A DNA stretch of 64,000 nucleotides from Chelativorans intermedius (GCF_025398255.1 NZ_JAODNW010000001.1:409672-473671); one strand, 5' to 3'. Positions 52,646-62,515 are shown, counted from the stretch's first letter. Notes: generated by a model from the sequence alone, not told the origin. A program made the numbers and translations.

Positions 52646-54052
52646 TTACTCTGCGGCCGCCTGCGCCGGGATGCCGAGCCAGGCACGGCAGTCGGCCAGC
52701 GCACGCGCCGTCATTGCGCGCTTCTTGGCCAGCGTCTTTTCCTTCCCGCGCAGGCGCTTGCCCTCGGGTTTCGGAATCTCGACCGGCGGGAAGAGGCCGA
52801 AATTGACGTTCATCGGCTGGAAGGAACGCTTGCCCGGCTCGTCATCGGCCAGGATGTGCCCGCCGGTAATGTGGTTCAAAAGCGCGCCGAAGGCAGAGGT
52901 GGGCGGGGGTGGCGCGATGGGCCGGCCCAGGCGTTCGGCAGCGGCGAAACGGCCGGCGACAAGCCCCATCGCAGCACTTTCCACATAGCCTTCGCAGCCG
53001 GTGATCTGGCCGGCAAAACGCAGACCGGGCCGGGCTTTGAGCTGCAGCGTGCCGTCGAGCAGTGCCGGCGAATTGATGTAGGTATTGCGGTGCAGGCCAC
53101 CCAGCCGGGCGAACTCGGCGTTCTCAAGCCCGGGAATCATGCGGAAGATGCGCACCTGTTCGCCATATTTCAGCTTTGTCTGGAAGCCGACCATGTTGTA
53201 GAGCGTGCCCAGCGCATTGTCCTGGCGAAGCTGCACCACCGCATAGGGCTTTTCGTCGGGCTTGTGGGCGTTGGTCAGCCCCATGGGCTTCATCGGCCCG
53301 TGCCGCAGCGTTTCGCGTCCGCGCTCGGCCATCACCTCGATGGGCAGGCAGCCGTCGAAGTAGGGCGTTCCCTCCCATTCCTTGAAGGCGGTTTTCTCGC
53401 CCGCCAGCAGGGCATCGACGAAGGATTCGTACTGGGCCCTGGTCATCGGGCAGTTGATATAGTCCTTGCCGGTGCCCCCGGGGCCCACCTTGTCGTAGCG
53501 CGACTGGAACCAGGCGACGTTCATGTCGATGGTGTCGAAATGTACGATCGGCGCGATGGCATCGAAGAAGGCCAGCGCCTCCGCACCCGTGGCGTCGCGA
53601 ATCGCCTCGGCCAGGGAGGGCGAGGTGAGGGGGCCGGTGGCGATGATGACCTGGTCCCACTCGGCTTGTGGCAGGCCCGCCACCTCCTCGCGCACGACGG
53701 TGATGAGAGGATGCTCTTCGATGGCCCGCGTGACGGCCTGCGAAAAGCCTTCCCGGTCAACCGCCAGTGCGCCGCCAGCCGGCACCTGGTTCGCATCGCC
53801 TGCGCGCATGATGAGAGAGCCGGCCAGCCGCATCTCGGCATGCAGCAGGCCCACTGCATTGGTCTGCGCGTCGTCTGAGCGAAAGGAATTGGAGCAGACG
53901 AGCTCGGCAAGCCCGTCGGTCTTGTGCGCATCCGTGCCGCGCACGGGGCGCATCTCATGCAGGATCACGGGCACGCCGGCCTGCGCAGCCTGCCAGGCCG
54001 CTTCCGAGCCCGCGAGCCCGCCACCGATCACGTGAATAGGGGCGTGTGTCAT
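52646..54052 (-). CDS. trmFO: Methylenetetrahydrofolate-tRNA-(uracil-5-)-methyltransferase TrmFO
   Basis: TrmFO is a folate- and FAD-dependent methyltransferase that makes 5-methyluridine at position 54 of tRNA. The 468-residue product starts with the FAD-binding motif [22 protein letters not shown], followed by the GidA-like motif [28 protein letters not shown] with the conserved Cys. ATG 54052 is chosen because the extra 12 upstream residues are not conserved. The C-terminus [28 protein letters not shown] is typical of rhizobial copies. It lies downstream of the DUF1127 terminator on the same strand. Confidence 0.95.
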   Translation of the reverse strand: MTHAPIHVIGGGLAGSEAAWQAAQAGVPVILHEMRPVRGTDAHKTDGLAELVCSNSFRSDDAQTNAVGLLHAEMRLAGSLIMRAGDANQVPAGGALAVDREGFSQAVTRAIEEHPLITVVREEVAGLPQAEWDQVIIATGPLTSPSLAEAIRDATGAEALAFFDAIAPIVHFDTIDMNVAWFQSRYDKVGPGGTGKDYINCPMTRAQYESFVDALLAGEKTAFKEWEGTPYFDGCLPIEVMAERGRETLRHGPMKPMGLTNAHKPDEKPYAVVQLRQDNALGTLYNMVGFQTKLKYGEQVRIFRMIPGLENAEFARLGGLHRNTYINSPALLDGTLQLKARPGLRFAGQITGCEGYVESAAMGLVAGRFAAAERLGRPIAPPPPTSAFGALLNHITGGHILADDEPGKRSFQPMNVNFGLFPPVEIPKPEGKRLRGKEKTLAKKRAMTARALADCRAWLGIPAQAAAE

Positions 54053-54116
54053 GCCGTCCGAGATAGGGCCAAGGCCGCGCGAATGCAACGCGGCAGAAGG
54101 CAGAAGACAAAAAACA

Positions 54117-54148
54117 ACACCCGCCGGGGGAGGAGGTCCGGCGGGTGT
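54117..54148 (-). terminator. Rho-independent terminator of the DUF1127 gene
   Basis: Read on the minus strand, an 11-bp perfect stem (54138-54148 with 54117-54127) closes a 10-base loop and is followed by TTGTTTTTTG. It lies about 88 bases after the DUF1127 stop codon and 65 before the trmFO start. Confidence 0.88.
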
Positions 54149-54235
54149 CGTTATGTTGGCCGTCTGCCGGGAGGAGTAGCAGGCGGCCTTATTCGTCAGG
54201 GTCGGGAGGAGGTAACCCTGGCGAAACTCAATTCG

Positions 54236-54376
54236 TCAGAGCGACTTGCGCGCCACGTAGGGGATATCGCTCCGGCTGATGCCGAGATCGTTGAGCTCCC
54301 GCGTCGAGAGGCGGCTCAGCTCATTGACCGTCTGCCGGTAGCGGCGCCAGTTGCGGTAGTTGCGGATCAGGTTCAT
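54236..54376 (-). CDS. DUF1127 domain mini-protein
   Basis: A 46-residue, arginine-rich protein encoded on the minus strand: it begins MNLIRNYRNWRRYRQTVNEL and continues with LSTRELNDLGISRSDIPYVARKSL. The LxTRELNDLGISRSDI segment is the diagnostic DUF1127 core. In alphaproteobacteria such proteins influence phosphate and carbon metabolism and growth-phase responses, in some cases through RNA binding. It has its own intrinsic terminator. No credible -10/-35 was identified upstream; the ribosome site is weak. Confidence 0.92.
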   Translation of the reverse strand: MNLIRNYRNWRRYRQTVNELSRLSTRELNDLGISRSDIPYVARKSL

Positions 54377-54694
54377 CGTCTTGCTCGCTTTCGTTCGTTC
54401 CGGTTCGTCCAACCGTCTTGCGAGCTACAAATAAGGGTGTTGCGCGCATATCAGAAGAGCTATTGTTGCATGGCAGCATTGCGTATTGTGCATCGCATCA
54501 TAAGCCCGTCACGAAGCCGCCACGAAGCGCCTTACCGGCGCCACAGTCGTGCCTTGGGCAACACATTTGCCGGCATGCCGGGCCGCCCTGCGGTCTGCGG
54601 CCAAAAAAGCCCGAATTTCAGGCAATTTTCCTTTGAACGGCCGGGGGCAGGTGATATAGAACCCCGCGCTTTCGGGAGCAGCGGCTTTCGCAAA
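54377..54694. other. Intergenic region between DUF1127 and tRNA-Leu, with a tRNA promoter
   Basis: This 318-base gap lies between the divergent DUF1127 and tRNA-Leu genes. No convincing open frame is present. TTGAAC (54633-54638) and TATAGA (54655-54660), 16 bases apart, form a fair promoter about 35 bases before the tRNA. The middle, 54420-54540, is more AT-rich than the surroundings and should contain the DUF1127 promoter; I could not assign it. Confidence 0.5.
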
Positions 54695-54779
54695 GCGGGT
54701 GTGGTGGAACTGGTAGACACGCAGGATTTAGGTTCCTGTGGCGCAAGCCGTGGGGGTTCAAGTCCCTCCACCCGCACCA
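54695..54779 (+). tRNA. tRNA-Leu (anticodon UAG)
   Basis: An 85-base class II tRNA. The acceptor stem GCGGGTG (54695-54701) pairs with CACCCGC near the 3' end, the encoded CCA ends at 54779, and the anticodon arm is CAGGA-TTTAGGT-TCCTG with anticodon TAG at the centre. A long variable arm (TGGCGCAAGCCG) and the TpsiC loop GGTTCAAGTCC follow. UAG reads CUA and, with modification, other CUN codons. Confidence 0.97.
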
Positions 54780-54865
54780 GGCCCACCCCGAGCGGGATCT
54801 TTCGGCAGGCTGAACGGTGAAAGGCCGTCGGGCAGCGGCGCTGAACGGAACACAAAGGTTTTAGG

Positions 54866-56296
54866 ATGCAGGTTAGCGAGACACTCAATTCAGGCCTGAA
54901 GCGCGAGATCAAGGTCACCGTGCCGGCCAAGGATATGGAAGCCAGGCTCATGGAGCGCCTGGAGGATGCCAAGACCAAGGTCCGGCTGAAGGGGTTCCGC
55001 CCGGGCAAGGTGCCCGTGCAGCACCTGCGCCGAATCTATGGCAAGTCCTTCATGGCCGAGGTGGTCAACGAGATTCTGTCCGATTCCTCCCGCTCCATTC
55101 TCGAGGAGCGCGGCGAAAAGCCGGCCATGCAGCCCGAGATCTCGATGACCGAGGACGAGAAGGAAGCGGAAAAGGTTCTGGCCGGCGCCGCCGATTTCGA
55201 GTTCTCGATGAGCTATGAGGTCATCCCGCCTATCGAGATCAAGGACTTCTCCGAGATCAAGATCACCCGCCCGGTCTATGACGTGCCGGATGAGGAGGTG
55301 GAGGAACAGGTCAGGCGCGTGGCCGATTCCGCGCGCACCTACGAGCCAAAGGAGGGCGCGGCGAAGGAGGGCGACAAGCTCACCATCGACTACGAGGGAA
55401 AGATCGACGGCGAGCCCTTCGACGGCGGCTCGGCCACCGACTCGGAGCTGGTGATCGGCATGGGCCATTTCATCCCCGGCTTCGAGGAGCAGCTCGTGGG
55501 CCTCAAGGCGGGCGACACCAAGACCGTGAAGGTGACCTTCCCGGAGGACTATGCCGCCGCGCATCTGGCCGGCAAGGAGGCCGAGTTCGACGTGACGGTC
55601 AAGCAGGTTGCCGAGGCCGAGGAGCTGGTGATCGACGACGCGCTGGCCGAGAAGCTGGGCCTCGAGTCGGCCGACAAGCTGCGCGAGATCGTGCGCGGCC
55701 AGCTCGAAAGCCAGTTTGGTCAGTTCACCCGCCAGAAGGCCAAGCGCCAGCTTCTCGATGCACTGGATGAGATCTACAAGTTCGAGGCGCCGTCGAAGCT
55801 GGTCGATGCCGAGTTCGAGAATATCTGGCAGCAGGTCATGCGCGACCTGGAGCGGGCGGGCCGCACCTTCGAGGACGAAGAGACCACCGAGGAGGAGGCG
55901 CGCGAGGAATACCGCAAGCTGGCGGATCGGCGCGTGCGCCTCGGCCTGGTGCTTGCGCAGATCGGCGAAGAAGCGAAGATCCAGGTTTCCGACGAGGAGA
56001 TGCAGCGGGCGCTGTTCGACACGATCCGCCGCTATCCTCAGCATCAGCAGCGGGAAATCTATGAGTTCTATCGCCAGAACCCGCAGGCGCTTGCCAGCAT
56101 CCGCGCGCCGCTGTTCGAGGAGAAGGTGATCGACCATCTGCTCACGCAGATCGATGTCACCGACAAGAAGGTGAGCCGCGAGGAACTGCTGGCAGACGAT
56201 GAGGACGAGGCGGAAACGCCCAAGCCGGCAGAAAAGAAGAAGGCGGCACCCAAAAAGAAGGCTGCCGCCAAATCCAAGAAGGCGGATGCGGAATAA
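54866..56296 (+). CDS. tig: Trigger factor
   Basis: Trigger factor is the ribosome-bound chaperone that receives nascent chains. The 476-residue product has the ribosome-binding signature GFRPGKVP at residues 43-50, the PPIase domain at about 160-245 ([35 protein letters not shown]) and the C-terminal helical cradle. The last 40 residues are Lys/Ala-rich ([20 protein letters not shown]), as in other alphaproteobacterial copies. A strong intrinsic terminator follows. Confidence 0.98.
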   Translation: MQVSETLNSGLKREIKVTVPAKDMEARLMERLEDAKTKVRLKGFRPGKVPVQHLRRIYGKSFMAEVVNEILSDSSRSILEERGEKPAMQPEISMTEDEKEAEKVLAGAADFEFSMSYEVIPPIEIKDFSEIKITRPVYDVPDEEVEEQVRRVADSARTYEPKEGAAKEGDKLTIDYEGKIDGEPFDGGSATDSELVIGMGHFIPGFEEQLVGLKAGDTKTVKVTFPEDYAAAHLAGKEAEFDVTVKQVAEAEELVIDDALAEKLGLESADKLREIVRGQLESQFGQFTRQKAKRQLLDALDEIYKFEAPSKLVDAEFENIWQQVMRDLERAGRTFEDEETTEEEAREEYRKLADRRVRLGLVLAQIGEEAKIQVSDEEMQRALFDTIRRYPQHQQREIYEFYRQNPQALASIRAPLFEEKVIDHLLTQIDVTDKKVSREELLADDEDEAETPKPAEKKKAAPKKKAAAKSKKADAE

Positions 56297-56322
56297 CAGC
56301 CGAGCCAAGCATGGATGAACAG

Positions 56323-56352
56323 ACCCCCGGTCCGAAAGGGCCGGGGGTTTTT
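56323..56352 (+). terminator. Rho-independent terminator of tig
   Basis: An 11-bp stem (ten Watson-Crick pairs and one G-U) with a GAAA tetraloop (56334-56337) is followed by a five-base T-run (56348-56352). It is a canonical terminator 27 bases past the tig stop and directly before the stop of the convergent peptidase gene. Confidence 0.95.
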
Positions 56353-56353
56353 G

Positions 56354-57646
56354 CTAGAGATAATCGCTGATCCGGCGGCCGGCGGAGATAAATGTCAGCG
56401 GGTCGATGGCCCGGCCGTCGCGGCGTACCTCGTAGTGCAGATGCGGGCCCGTCGAGCGGCCGCTGCTGCCCGCATGACCGACCAGCGAGCCCGCCTCCAC
56501 CGTCTCTCCGGGCTTTACCAGGATGCGGCTCAGATGGGCATAGCGGGTGGTCAGCCCGTCTCCATGATCGATTTCCACCATGCGGCCATAACCGCCGTTC
56601 CAGCCGGCCGAGACAACCGTGCCAGCGCCGGTGGCGCGGATCGGCGCGCCCTGCCGGGCGCGGAAATCGATGCCGGAGTGATAGGCCTTCCGCCGGAGGA
56701 TCGGGTCGCGGCGCATTCCGAAGCCGCTGGTCACGGCTGCGCCCGGCACCGGATTGGCGATCGGCACGCGCCGCGCCGTCTGCCGCAACGCAGCAAGCCG
56801 CCGCAAGGCTTCGTCAAGCTCCTGAACCCGGTCGTCGAAATCCGCTTCCTCGGCGGCGATCAGCGGGCCACCCATATTCGTCTCGCCATAGTCGTCGGCA
56901 AGCGGGATGCCGGCTTCCGCCAGCGCCTCGGCGATTGTCTCCGCCGTTCGGTAGGCGCGTTCGGCAAGGGTTTCCACGCGCGCAACCTGCTCGGCTTCCA
57001 TTTCGTTCAGCGTATGGGTGATCGAGGCGAACATGCGCTTGGCACCTTCCGGCTCGACCGTCTGGCGGCGTATCGGCCAGGGCAGGCGGGAGGGCCTGCT
57101 TGTGGCGGCAAAGGCGGTTGCGGTGGTCATGCCGTCGAGGCCGGGCATGACTTCCCCTGCCGCGGCATGGCTGTCAGGACGCGGGGAGGGGACGGGAACG
57201 TCTTCCGGGCCGGTCAGTCCGGCCGCCCGTTCCAGCACGGGGCGCAGCCGGGCATGGCGTTCCTTCAATTCCTCCTGCCGGTGAATGAGCTCGCCCATCT
57301 TGCGCTGCATGAGCTGCTGGTCGAGAAGCTGGCGGCTGGTCACCCGGTCGAGCTCGGCGCGGAGGACGGCAATGCGTTCTTCGTAGGTCTGGCGCAGCTC
57401 GACCTGCCGCGCCATGGCCGCGCCCAGAAGGTCGTCGCGCATCACCCAGTAGGCGGTCGCGGCAATATAGCTGGCGGAGGCCGCCGCGATCAGAACGCTG
57501 GCGGCGGCCGCCATCCAGGGACGGACGGTGAAATAGCGAATGTCGTCACCGCGTGCGATGATGATCGTGGCAGGTTTCTTGCGCCTGCCGGAAGAACCGG
57601 CCCCCTTGGTCCCTTTCACGGCCGCCCCCGTTTGCAAAAACAGCAT
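56354..57646 (-). CDS. M23-family (LytM) peptidase with membrane anchor and coiled coil
   Basis: The 430-residue protein has one N-terminal membrane helix (about residues 43-68), a long periplasmic coiled-coil/linker region (about 75-260), and a C-terminal LytM domain (about 290-430) with the zinc motifs YHSGIDFRARQG and PHLHYEVRRDG and the catalytic HLSRI loop. All key histidines are present, so it should be an active peptidoglycan endopeptidase, used in growth or division. Rhizobial polar-growth M23 proteins such as RgsM have this layout, but I cannot assign that identity. It is convergent with tig and followed upstream by bcp. Confidence 0.9.
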   Translation of the reverse strand: MLFLQTGAAVKGTKGAGSSGRRKKPATIIIARGDDIRYFTVRPWMAAAASVLIAAASASYIAATAYWVMRDDLLGAAMARQVELRQTYEERIAVLRAELDRVTSRQLLDQQLMQRKMGELIHRQEELKERHARLRPVLERAAGLTGPEDVPVPSPRPDSHAAAGEVMPGLDGMTTATAFAATSRPSRLPWPIRRQTVEPEGAKRMFASITHTLNEMEAEQVARVETLAERAYRTAETIAEALAEAGIPLADDYGETNMGGPLIAAEEADFDDRVQELDEALRRLAALRQTARRVPIANPVPGAAVTSGFGMRRDPILRRKAYHSGIDFRARQGAPIRATGAGTVVSAGWNGGYGRMVEIDHGDGLTTRYAHLSRILVKPGETVEAGSLVGHAGSSGRSTGPHLHYEVRRDGRAIDPLTFISAGRRISDYL

Positions 57647-57701
57647 CGAAACGGGAGCGATTACACTCCATTAGGGTTAACAAAGACTTTGCCGCGCGCG
57701 G

Positions 57702-58169
57702 CTAAAGCGCCTTGGCTGCCTCCAGAACCGCCTCGACATGACCAGGCACCTTCACCTTGCGCCAGACCTGCGCAATGCGGCCCTCGCGGTCGATCAGGAA
57801 GGTGGTGCGCTCCACGCCCATATATTTGCGGCCGTACATGCTCTTCTCCACCCATACGCCATAGGCTTCCAGCACCTTCTTTTCCGGGTCGGAGACGAGG
57901 TCGATGGTCAGGCCGTGCTTGGCCTTGAATTTCTCGTGGCTTTTCGGGCTGTCGGGAGACATGCCGATGACGGCGACCTGGAGGGCGTCGAACTCTGCCT
58001 TGCGGGTGGAAAAGTCGATCGCCTCGGCCGTGCAGCCGCTGGTGTTGTCCTTGGGATAGAAATAGAGCACCACCGGCCGGCCGCGGAGCGCGGAAAGCCT
58101 TATGCTACCTCCGCCATCGCGCGGCAGTTCAAAATCAGGCGCTTCGCTTCCTGTATCGGGGACGGCCAT
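57702..58169 (-). CDS. bcp: Bcp-type thioredoxin-dependent peroxiredoxin
   Basis: The 155-residue Bcp/PrxQ protein reduces peroxides. The peroxidatic cysteine is in YFYPKDNTSGCTAEAIDF. The cysteine five residues on, which many members use to resolve the disulfide (GCTxEAC), is replaced by isoleucine, so this copy is predicted to be a 1-Cys type. ATG 58169 is the family start; the frame upstream to 58358 is divergent noise. It precedes the M23 gene on the same strand with a 55-base gap and is divergent from the large AsmA-like gene. Confidence 0.92.
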   Translation of the reverse strand: MAVPDTGSEAPDFELPRDGGGSIRLSALRGRPVVLYFYPKDNTSGCTAEAIDFSTRKAEFDALQVAVIGMSPDSPKSHEKFKAKHGLTIDLVSDPEKKVLEAYGVWVEKSMYGRKYMGVERTTFLIDREGRIAQVWRKVKVPGHVEAVLEAAKAL

Positions 58170-58297
58170 TTTGTCACCTTTGTCTCCAGTTAGGCCGGCC
58201 TGCGACAAAGTCATGGATTGTCGCGAAAGCCCGCCCGTTTCATCGGGTGGACAGATATAATGGTCCCGGGGGATTCGTCCAACCGGATGGAGGCGCT

Positions 58298-61200
58298 TTG
58301 ACAGGAAGCCGCTCGCAAGAGGCATGTCGTTCTCCGACACGCACCCCCTCCGCGCCATCGGGCAGGCGGTCCGTACGGGCGCGAGTTGTGGGGTGGGCGC
58401 TGGCCGTCTTCCTTGGGCTTGCCTTTCTGCTCGCAGCTATCAGCAGCGTGCTCTATCTGGTCGGGGTGGATGCCATCGGCAACGAGCGGCTGCGCCTGGC
58501 GGCCGAACGCGCCATTACCCGGCTTGCCGGCTTCGATGCCGAGGTGACGCTGGGCGAGCTTCGCATGGGGATCGGGGATACGAGCCTTCTGGCGCTTGAG
58601 GTGCGCGATGCGCGCATTGCCAGGGCCGAAGATGACGCCCTGCTCGCCAGTGTCGGCACGCTGCGTTTCGGTCTGCGGGTCCTGCCGCTGCTTGAAGGCC
58701 GCGTCGAGATTGCGCAGGTGTCGCTCGCCGGGGCGACGATCTTGTCCGCCGGGATGTCCGCCTGGGCCGCGCAGGAGGAGGCCGCGCTCGTGACGCCCGA
58801 CCGCATGCACGCCGCGGTTTTCGGGGCGGTGAAGCGCGCCTTCGCCATGACCCGCGCCTCCGGGCTCAAGCGGGTGCGGCTTGCCGATGTCGCCGTGCAC
58901 GCCGCGCCGGGCGCCGAACCGTTGCTTCTCGTGGAAGAGCTGGATCTTCGGAGGGTCGGCGACACGGAGATCAGGCTGGAAGGTGCGGCAATCCATCGCG
59001 GCCGCCAGATCGCCATGCGGGGCAGGGCGGTGCGGGATGCGCATGGCGGCAGGATCGCGGCGCTGGGGATCGAGTTTCTCCTGCCGCAGCAGGGGCAGGT
59101 GGCGGAAGCGGCCTTTGGCCTGGGAGAGGCGCGGGTGTTCCTTTCCGGGCGCGAAGGCGGTGAGGATGGCGGTTGGCTGGCCGTGGATCTGCGTGCCCGC
59201 GACATCGCGACCATCCTCGACGATGAAAGGCTCGCAATCGACGAGATTTCCGCCCGCATCGCCTTTGCGCGGGAGGACGAGGCGTTCTCCCTTCTCGCAT
59301 CGCGGATCGAGGCCGGGCGCACACGGCTCGGCTTTCAGGGGGCGATTACCCCGGAACCGGGAGACGCGGGCGCGGATGCCTACCGCTTCGAGCTGGTTTC
59401 GCGCGACTCCGTGCTGGCGCCCGCCGATTCTCCCGAACCTGCCCTTGCTTTCGGCATGCGTGTGAGCGGCCGCTATGAACCGGCGGCATCCAGGCTTGCC
59501 GCGGAAAAGATCGAGGTGCGCACGGCCAACAGTGAGCTGATGGCAAGTGCGACGATCACCATGCCTCAGGACCTGTCGCCGGGCATCACCCTTGCGCTTT
59601 ATGTGGAGGACATGCCGACGGGCGAGGCCAAGCAGTTCTGGCCCTGGTTTGCGGCATCCGGCGCACGCGAATGGACCCTGCAGAACGTCTTTGGCGGGCG
59701 TGTGCGCGAAAGCAGCCTGCATCTCGACGTGCCGCCCGGCCGGCTCGGCAACGGGGTGCCGCTGTCGGATGAAGAGGTCTCCGGCAGGTTCGTTCTGGAG
59801 AACACCCGTTTCGACATCGCAGGCGACATTCCGCCGGTGCGTGACGGCGCAGGATGGGTCGAATTTAGCGGTACTGACGTGACCATCGGCCTTTCGGCGG
59901 GCACGGTCTACATGCCGAGCGGACGCACCGTGGAGGCAGGCAGCGGCCGCCTGGCCATTCTGGCGGTGCACCGAAAGCCGCGCATCGGCAAGCTGGAGAT
60001 CGAGGTTCGCGGCGCCGCGGCAGCCATGGTGGAGCTTGCCTCCTATCAGCCCATCGACGCCTCGCGCTTCCACGACCTTTCTCCCGGCGATGTCAGCGGC
60101 ACAGCACAGGGGCAGATTACCGCCGATATTCCGCTGCAGGCCGGCGTTCCGGCCGACAGGCTCGCCTGGCGGGTGGCGCTCGACTTCACGAACCTGTCCA
60201 TCGCCAAGCCTTTCGAGGGCCAGAATTTAAGCGATGCGAATGGCTGGCTGCTGGTGGAGCCCGAGAAGGCCGAGTTTTCGGCCGAAGCGCGGCTGAACGA
60301 TGTGCCGGGGCAGCTGCACATTCTCGAACCCCTGGGCGGCGCAACGCTCAAGCGGGTGCGCCATGTCGAGATGCAGGTGGACGACGCGACGCGGCAAAGG
60401 CTCTTCCCCGGCCTTCAGGTGCTGGTTTCGGGGCCGCTCGGCGTCGTCTACGATGAGCTGCCCGACGGGCGCAAACAGGTTCAGCTGTCGCTTCAGGCGG
60501 CGCAGCTTGCCGTGCCCTGGATCGGCTGGAAGAAGACCGGCGGCACGGCGGCCGCGGCCAGCTTCTTCCTCGAAGAGGAGGGCAAGGTCGTCAGGCTCTC
60601 CGATTTCCGCCTCGAGGGCGACGGGTTCTCGCTGCGCGGGCAGATCGAGCTGGAAGGCGGCCTGCTGCGCGAGGCGCGGCTCGATGCTGTACGCCTCAAT
60701 CCCGGCGACGACTTTGCCGCCATCATCCGGCGCGCCGGCGACGGTTATTCCATTTCGGTCAGCGGGCGCTCCTTCGACGCCCAAGGCATCGTCAGGCAGG
60801 TGATGGCCGGCGCACAGGAGAACAGCAAGGAGGCAGGGCCCGGCGAAACGATAACCGTTGAGGCGACCCTGGACACCGTACACGGTTTCAACGACGAGAG
60901 CCTGCGAGGTGTGGAGATCGCCTATGCGGCCGGCAAGGGAGAGCCGGAACGGCTGTCGGTGCGTGCGACAGCGGCCGGCGGCGCGGTACAGATCACGAAG
61001 GGCGGAGAGCAGGGGCGGCGCATCCTGCGCGTGTCGTCTGCCGATGCCGGTGCTGTCCTGCGGTTCTCGAACATCTACAAGCATGTGGAAGGCGGCCAGC
61101 TCAGCCTCGCGCTCAGCGGAGCGGAAGACGAGGCACTGTCCGGCCTGTTCGAGATCCGCGACTTCTGGATCGTCAACGAGCCGCGTCTGGGCTCCCTGGT

Positions 61201-61594
61201 GGCGGCCAGCTCGCAGCGCGTGAACGGTCAGCAGGTGGATGTCTCACGCGTGCCCTTCGAGCGCGCTTCGGCGGCATTGAGAAAGGAGAGTGAGCGGCTG
61301 ACGGTGGAAAACGGTGTGCTGCGCGGGCCGGTGATCGGCACCACATTCGCGGGAACGCTTTACGATGTGCAGGGCAACACGGCGCTTACCGGCACCTTTC
61401 TGCCGCTTTACGGCATCAACCGCGTTTTCGGCGAACTTCCGCTCATTGGCCAGATTCTCGGCAACGGCCCGGACGGTGGCCTCATCGGCATCACATACAA
61501 GCTCACCGGCAGGCTGGAGAACCCGACTTTGGAGATCAACCCTGTCTCCGCCATCGCCCCCGGCATCCTGCGGCGCATCTTCGAGTACCGCTGA
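58298..61594 (+). CDS. Large AsmA/YhdP-type (DUF3971) envelope protein
   Basis: The product is about 1098 residues with a short cytosolic N-terminus, one membrane helix (LAVFLGLAFLLAAISSVLYL), and a very long periplasmic beta-rich region. Its AsmA-like C-terminal part ends with ALTGTFLPLYGINRVFGELPLIGQILGNGPDGGLIGITYKLTGRLENPTLEINPVSAIAPGILRRIFEYR in short pieces, the typical YhdP/TamB/AsmA ending. Members of this group are bridge-like lipid carriers between inner and outer membranes. I prefer TTG 58298 as start because GGAGG (58289-58293) precedes it; a GTG at 58247 is possible. Downstream is a tandem 18-base repeat. Confidence 0.82.
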   Translation: MTGSRSQEACRSPTRTPSAPSGRRSVRARVVGWALAVFLGLAFLLAAISSVLYLVGVDAIGNERLRLAAERAITRLAGFDAEVTLGELRMGIGDTSLLALEVRDARIARAEDDALLASVGTLRFGLRVLPLLEGRVEIAQVSLAGATILSAGMSAWAAQEEAALVTPDRMHAAVFGAVKRAFAMTRASGLKRVRLADVAVHAAPGAEPLLLVEELDLRRVGDTEIRLEGAAIHRGRQIAMRGRAVRDAHGGRIAALGIEFLLPQQGQVAEAAFGLGEARVFLSGREGGEDGGWLAVDLRARDIATILDDERLAIDEISARIAFAREDEAFSLLASRIEAGRTRLGFQGAITPEPGDAGADAYRFELVSRDSVLAPADSPEPALAFGMRVSGRYEPAASRLAAEKIEVRTANSELMASATITMPQDLSPGITLALYVEDMPTGEAKQFWPWFAASGAREWTLQNVFGGRVRESSLHLDVPPGRLGNGVPLSDEEVSGRFVLENTRFDIAGDIPPVRDGAGWVEFSGTDVTIGLSAGTVYMPSGRTVEAGSGRLAILAVHRKPRIGKLEIEVRGAAAAMVELASYQPIDASRFHDLSPGDVSGTAQGQITADIPLQAGVPADRLAWRVALDFTNLSIAKPFEGQNLSDANGWLLVEPEKAEFSAEARLNDVPGQLHILEPLGGATLKRVRHVEMQVDDATRQRLFPGLQVLVSGPLGVVYDELPDGRKQVQLSLQAAQLAVPWIGWKKTGGTAAAASFFLEEEGKVVRLSDFRLEGDGFSLRGQIELEGGLLREARLDAVRLNPGDDFAAIIRRAGDGYSISVSGRSFDAQGIVRQVMAGAQENSKEAGPGETITVEATLDTVHGFNDESLRGVEIAYAAGKGEPERLSVRATAAGGAVQITKGGEQGRRILRVSSADAGAVLRFSNIYKHVEGGQLSLALSGAEDEALSGLFEIRDFWIVNEPRLGSLVAASSQRVNGQQVDVSRVPFERASAALRKESERLTVENGVLRGPVIGTTFAGTLYDVQGNTALTGTFLPLYGINRVFGELPLIGQILGNGPDGGLIGITYKLTGRLENPTLEINPVSAIAPGILRRIFEYR

Positions 61595-61598
61595 CATT

Positions 61599-61634
61599 TC
61601 AATCCGGGAGATAACGTCAATCCGGGAGATAACG
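61599..61634 (+). repeat. Tandem 18-base repeat after the AsmA-like gene
   Basis: The unit TCAATCCGGGAGATAACG occurs twice in perfect tandem (61599-61616, 61617-61634), directly after the AsmA-like stop. It may be a simple slippage duplication. No function is seen. Confidence 0.85.
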
Positions 61635-61732
61635 TCCAAACCCGGCAAGGGCTCCAAGGGATGGAGATCCGAAATGGCCCATCCCGCCGTGGGCCGAAGT
61701 GCGGCGGCGGTCAATCACGCCGCTTGGGCGCA

Positions 61733-62449
61733 TCAATAGCGGCGGATGAGGCCCACGAGCCGGCCCTGCACCTTCACCCGGTCGGGACCGAAGATGCGGG
61801 TCTCATAGGCCGGGTTGGCCGCTTCGAGCGCCACCGATGCACCCTTGCGGCGGAACCGCTTGAGCGTGGCTTCCTCGTCGTCGATCAAGGCCACGACGAT
61901 CTCGCCCGGATTGGCCGTCTGGGTCTGGCGGATGATCACCGTGTCGCCGTCGAAAATGCCGGCTTCGATCATCGAATCGCCTTTCACCTCCAGCGCGAAA
62001 TGCTCACCCCCCGACAGCATGTCGGGAGGCACGGCGATGGAGTGGGTCTGATTCTGAATGGCCTCGATCGGCACACCGGCGGCGATCCGCCCCATCACCG
62101 GAATGGAGACCGTGCCCCCCACGTCGTCATTGCCCGCAACGGGTCTTCTGGCAGATGCCGGCGCGGCCCGGCTCTGGCCACCCTCGATGACGCTTGGCGA
62201 GAATTTGCGCGCAGAGCCGAGCCCCGGCGCGATCGATTCAGGCAGCCGAACAACCTCCAGCGCCCGCGCGCGGTTGGGCAGGCGGCGGATGAAGCCGCGC
62301 TCCTCCAGCGCGGTGATGAGCCGGTGAATGCCGGATTTCGAGGCCAGATCCAGCGCCTCCTTCATCTCGTCGAAGGAGGGTGGAATGCCCGTCTCCTTCA
62401 GACGTTCGTGGATGAAGAGAAGAAGTTCGTGCTGCTTGCGCGTGAGCAT
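61733..62449 (-). CDS. lexA: SOS repressor LexA
   Basis: LexA represses DNA-damage genes and cleaves itself when RecA is active. The 238-residue product has the winged helix ([42 protein letters not shown]), a longer alphaproteobacterial linker, the cleavage site Ala124-Gly125 in [11 protein letters not shown], and the catalytic Ser159 (KGDSMIEAG) and Lys197 (ATLKRF). ATG 62449 is the family start; the 14 upstream codons are not conserved. A GTTC-N7-GTTC box lies 52-66 bases upstream. Confidence 0.97.
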   Translation of the reverse strand: MLTRKQHELLLFIHERLKETGIPPSFDEMKEALDLASKSGIHRLITALEERGFIRRLPNRARALEVVRLPESIAPGLGSARKFSPSVIEGGQSRAAPASARRPVAGNDDVGGTVSIPVMGRIAAGVPIEAIQNQTHSIAVPPDMLSGGEHFALEVKGDSMIEAGIFDGDTVIIRQTQTANPGEIVVALIDDEEATLKRFRRKGASVALEAANPAYETRIFGPDRVKVQGRLVGLIRRY

Positions 62450-62500
62450 CGCCTTTGCCTCGGGGAATCGCCTCAAACAAAACCAGAACATACCGTATCT

Positions 62501-62515
62501 GTTCCATTTGTGTTC
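62501..62515. promoter_or_regulatory. LexA (SOS) box upstream of lexA
   Basis: GTTC (62501-62504), seven bases, GTTC (62512-62515) is an exact match to the alphaproteobacterial SOS operator, which is a direct repeat rather than the palindrome of enterobacteria. It lies between the start of lexA and the GT gene's 3' end and should mediate autorepression. Confidence 0.9.

Noticed and set aside
54890..56308. 472-codon minus-strand frame opposite trigger factor
   Set aside because: The plus frame is a complete trigger factor with motif and terminator; the minus frame is leucine/histidine-rich noise.
58211..60073. 620-codon minus-strand frame opposite the AsmA-like gene
   Set aside because: The plus-strand frame is longer, has a membrane helix and a typical AsmA-type end; the minus frame is His/Arg-rich.
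61599..61634. Possible CRISPR-like repeat
   Set aside because: There are only two tandem copies without spacers, so it is a simple duplication.
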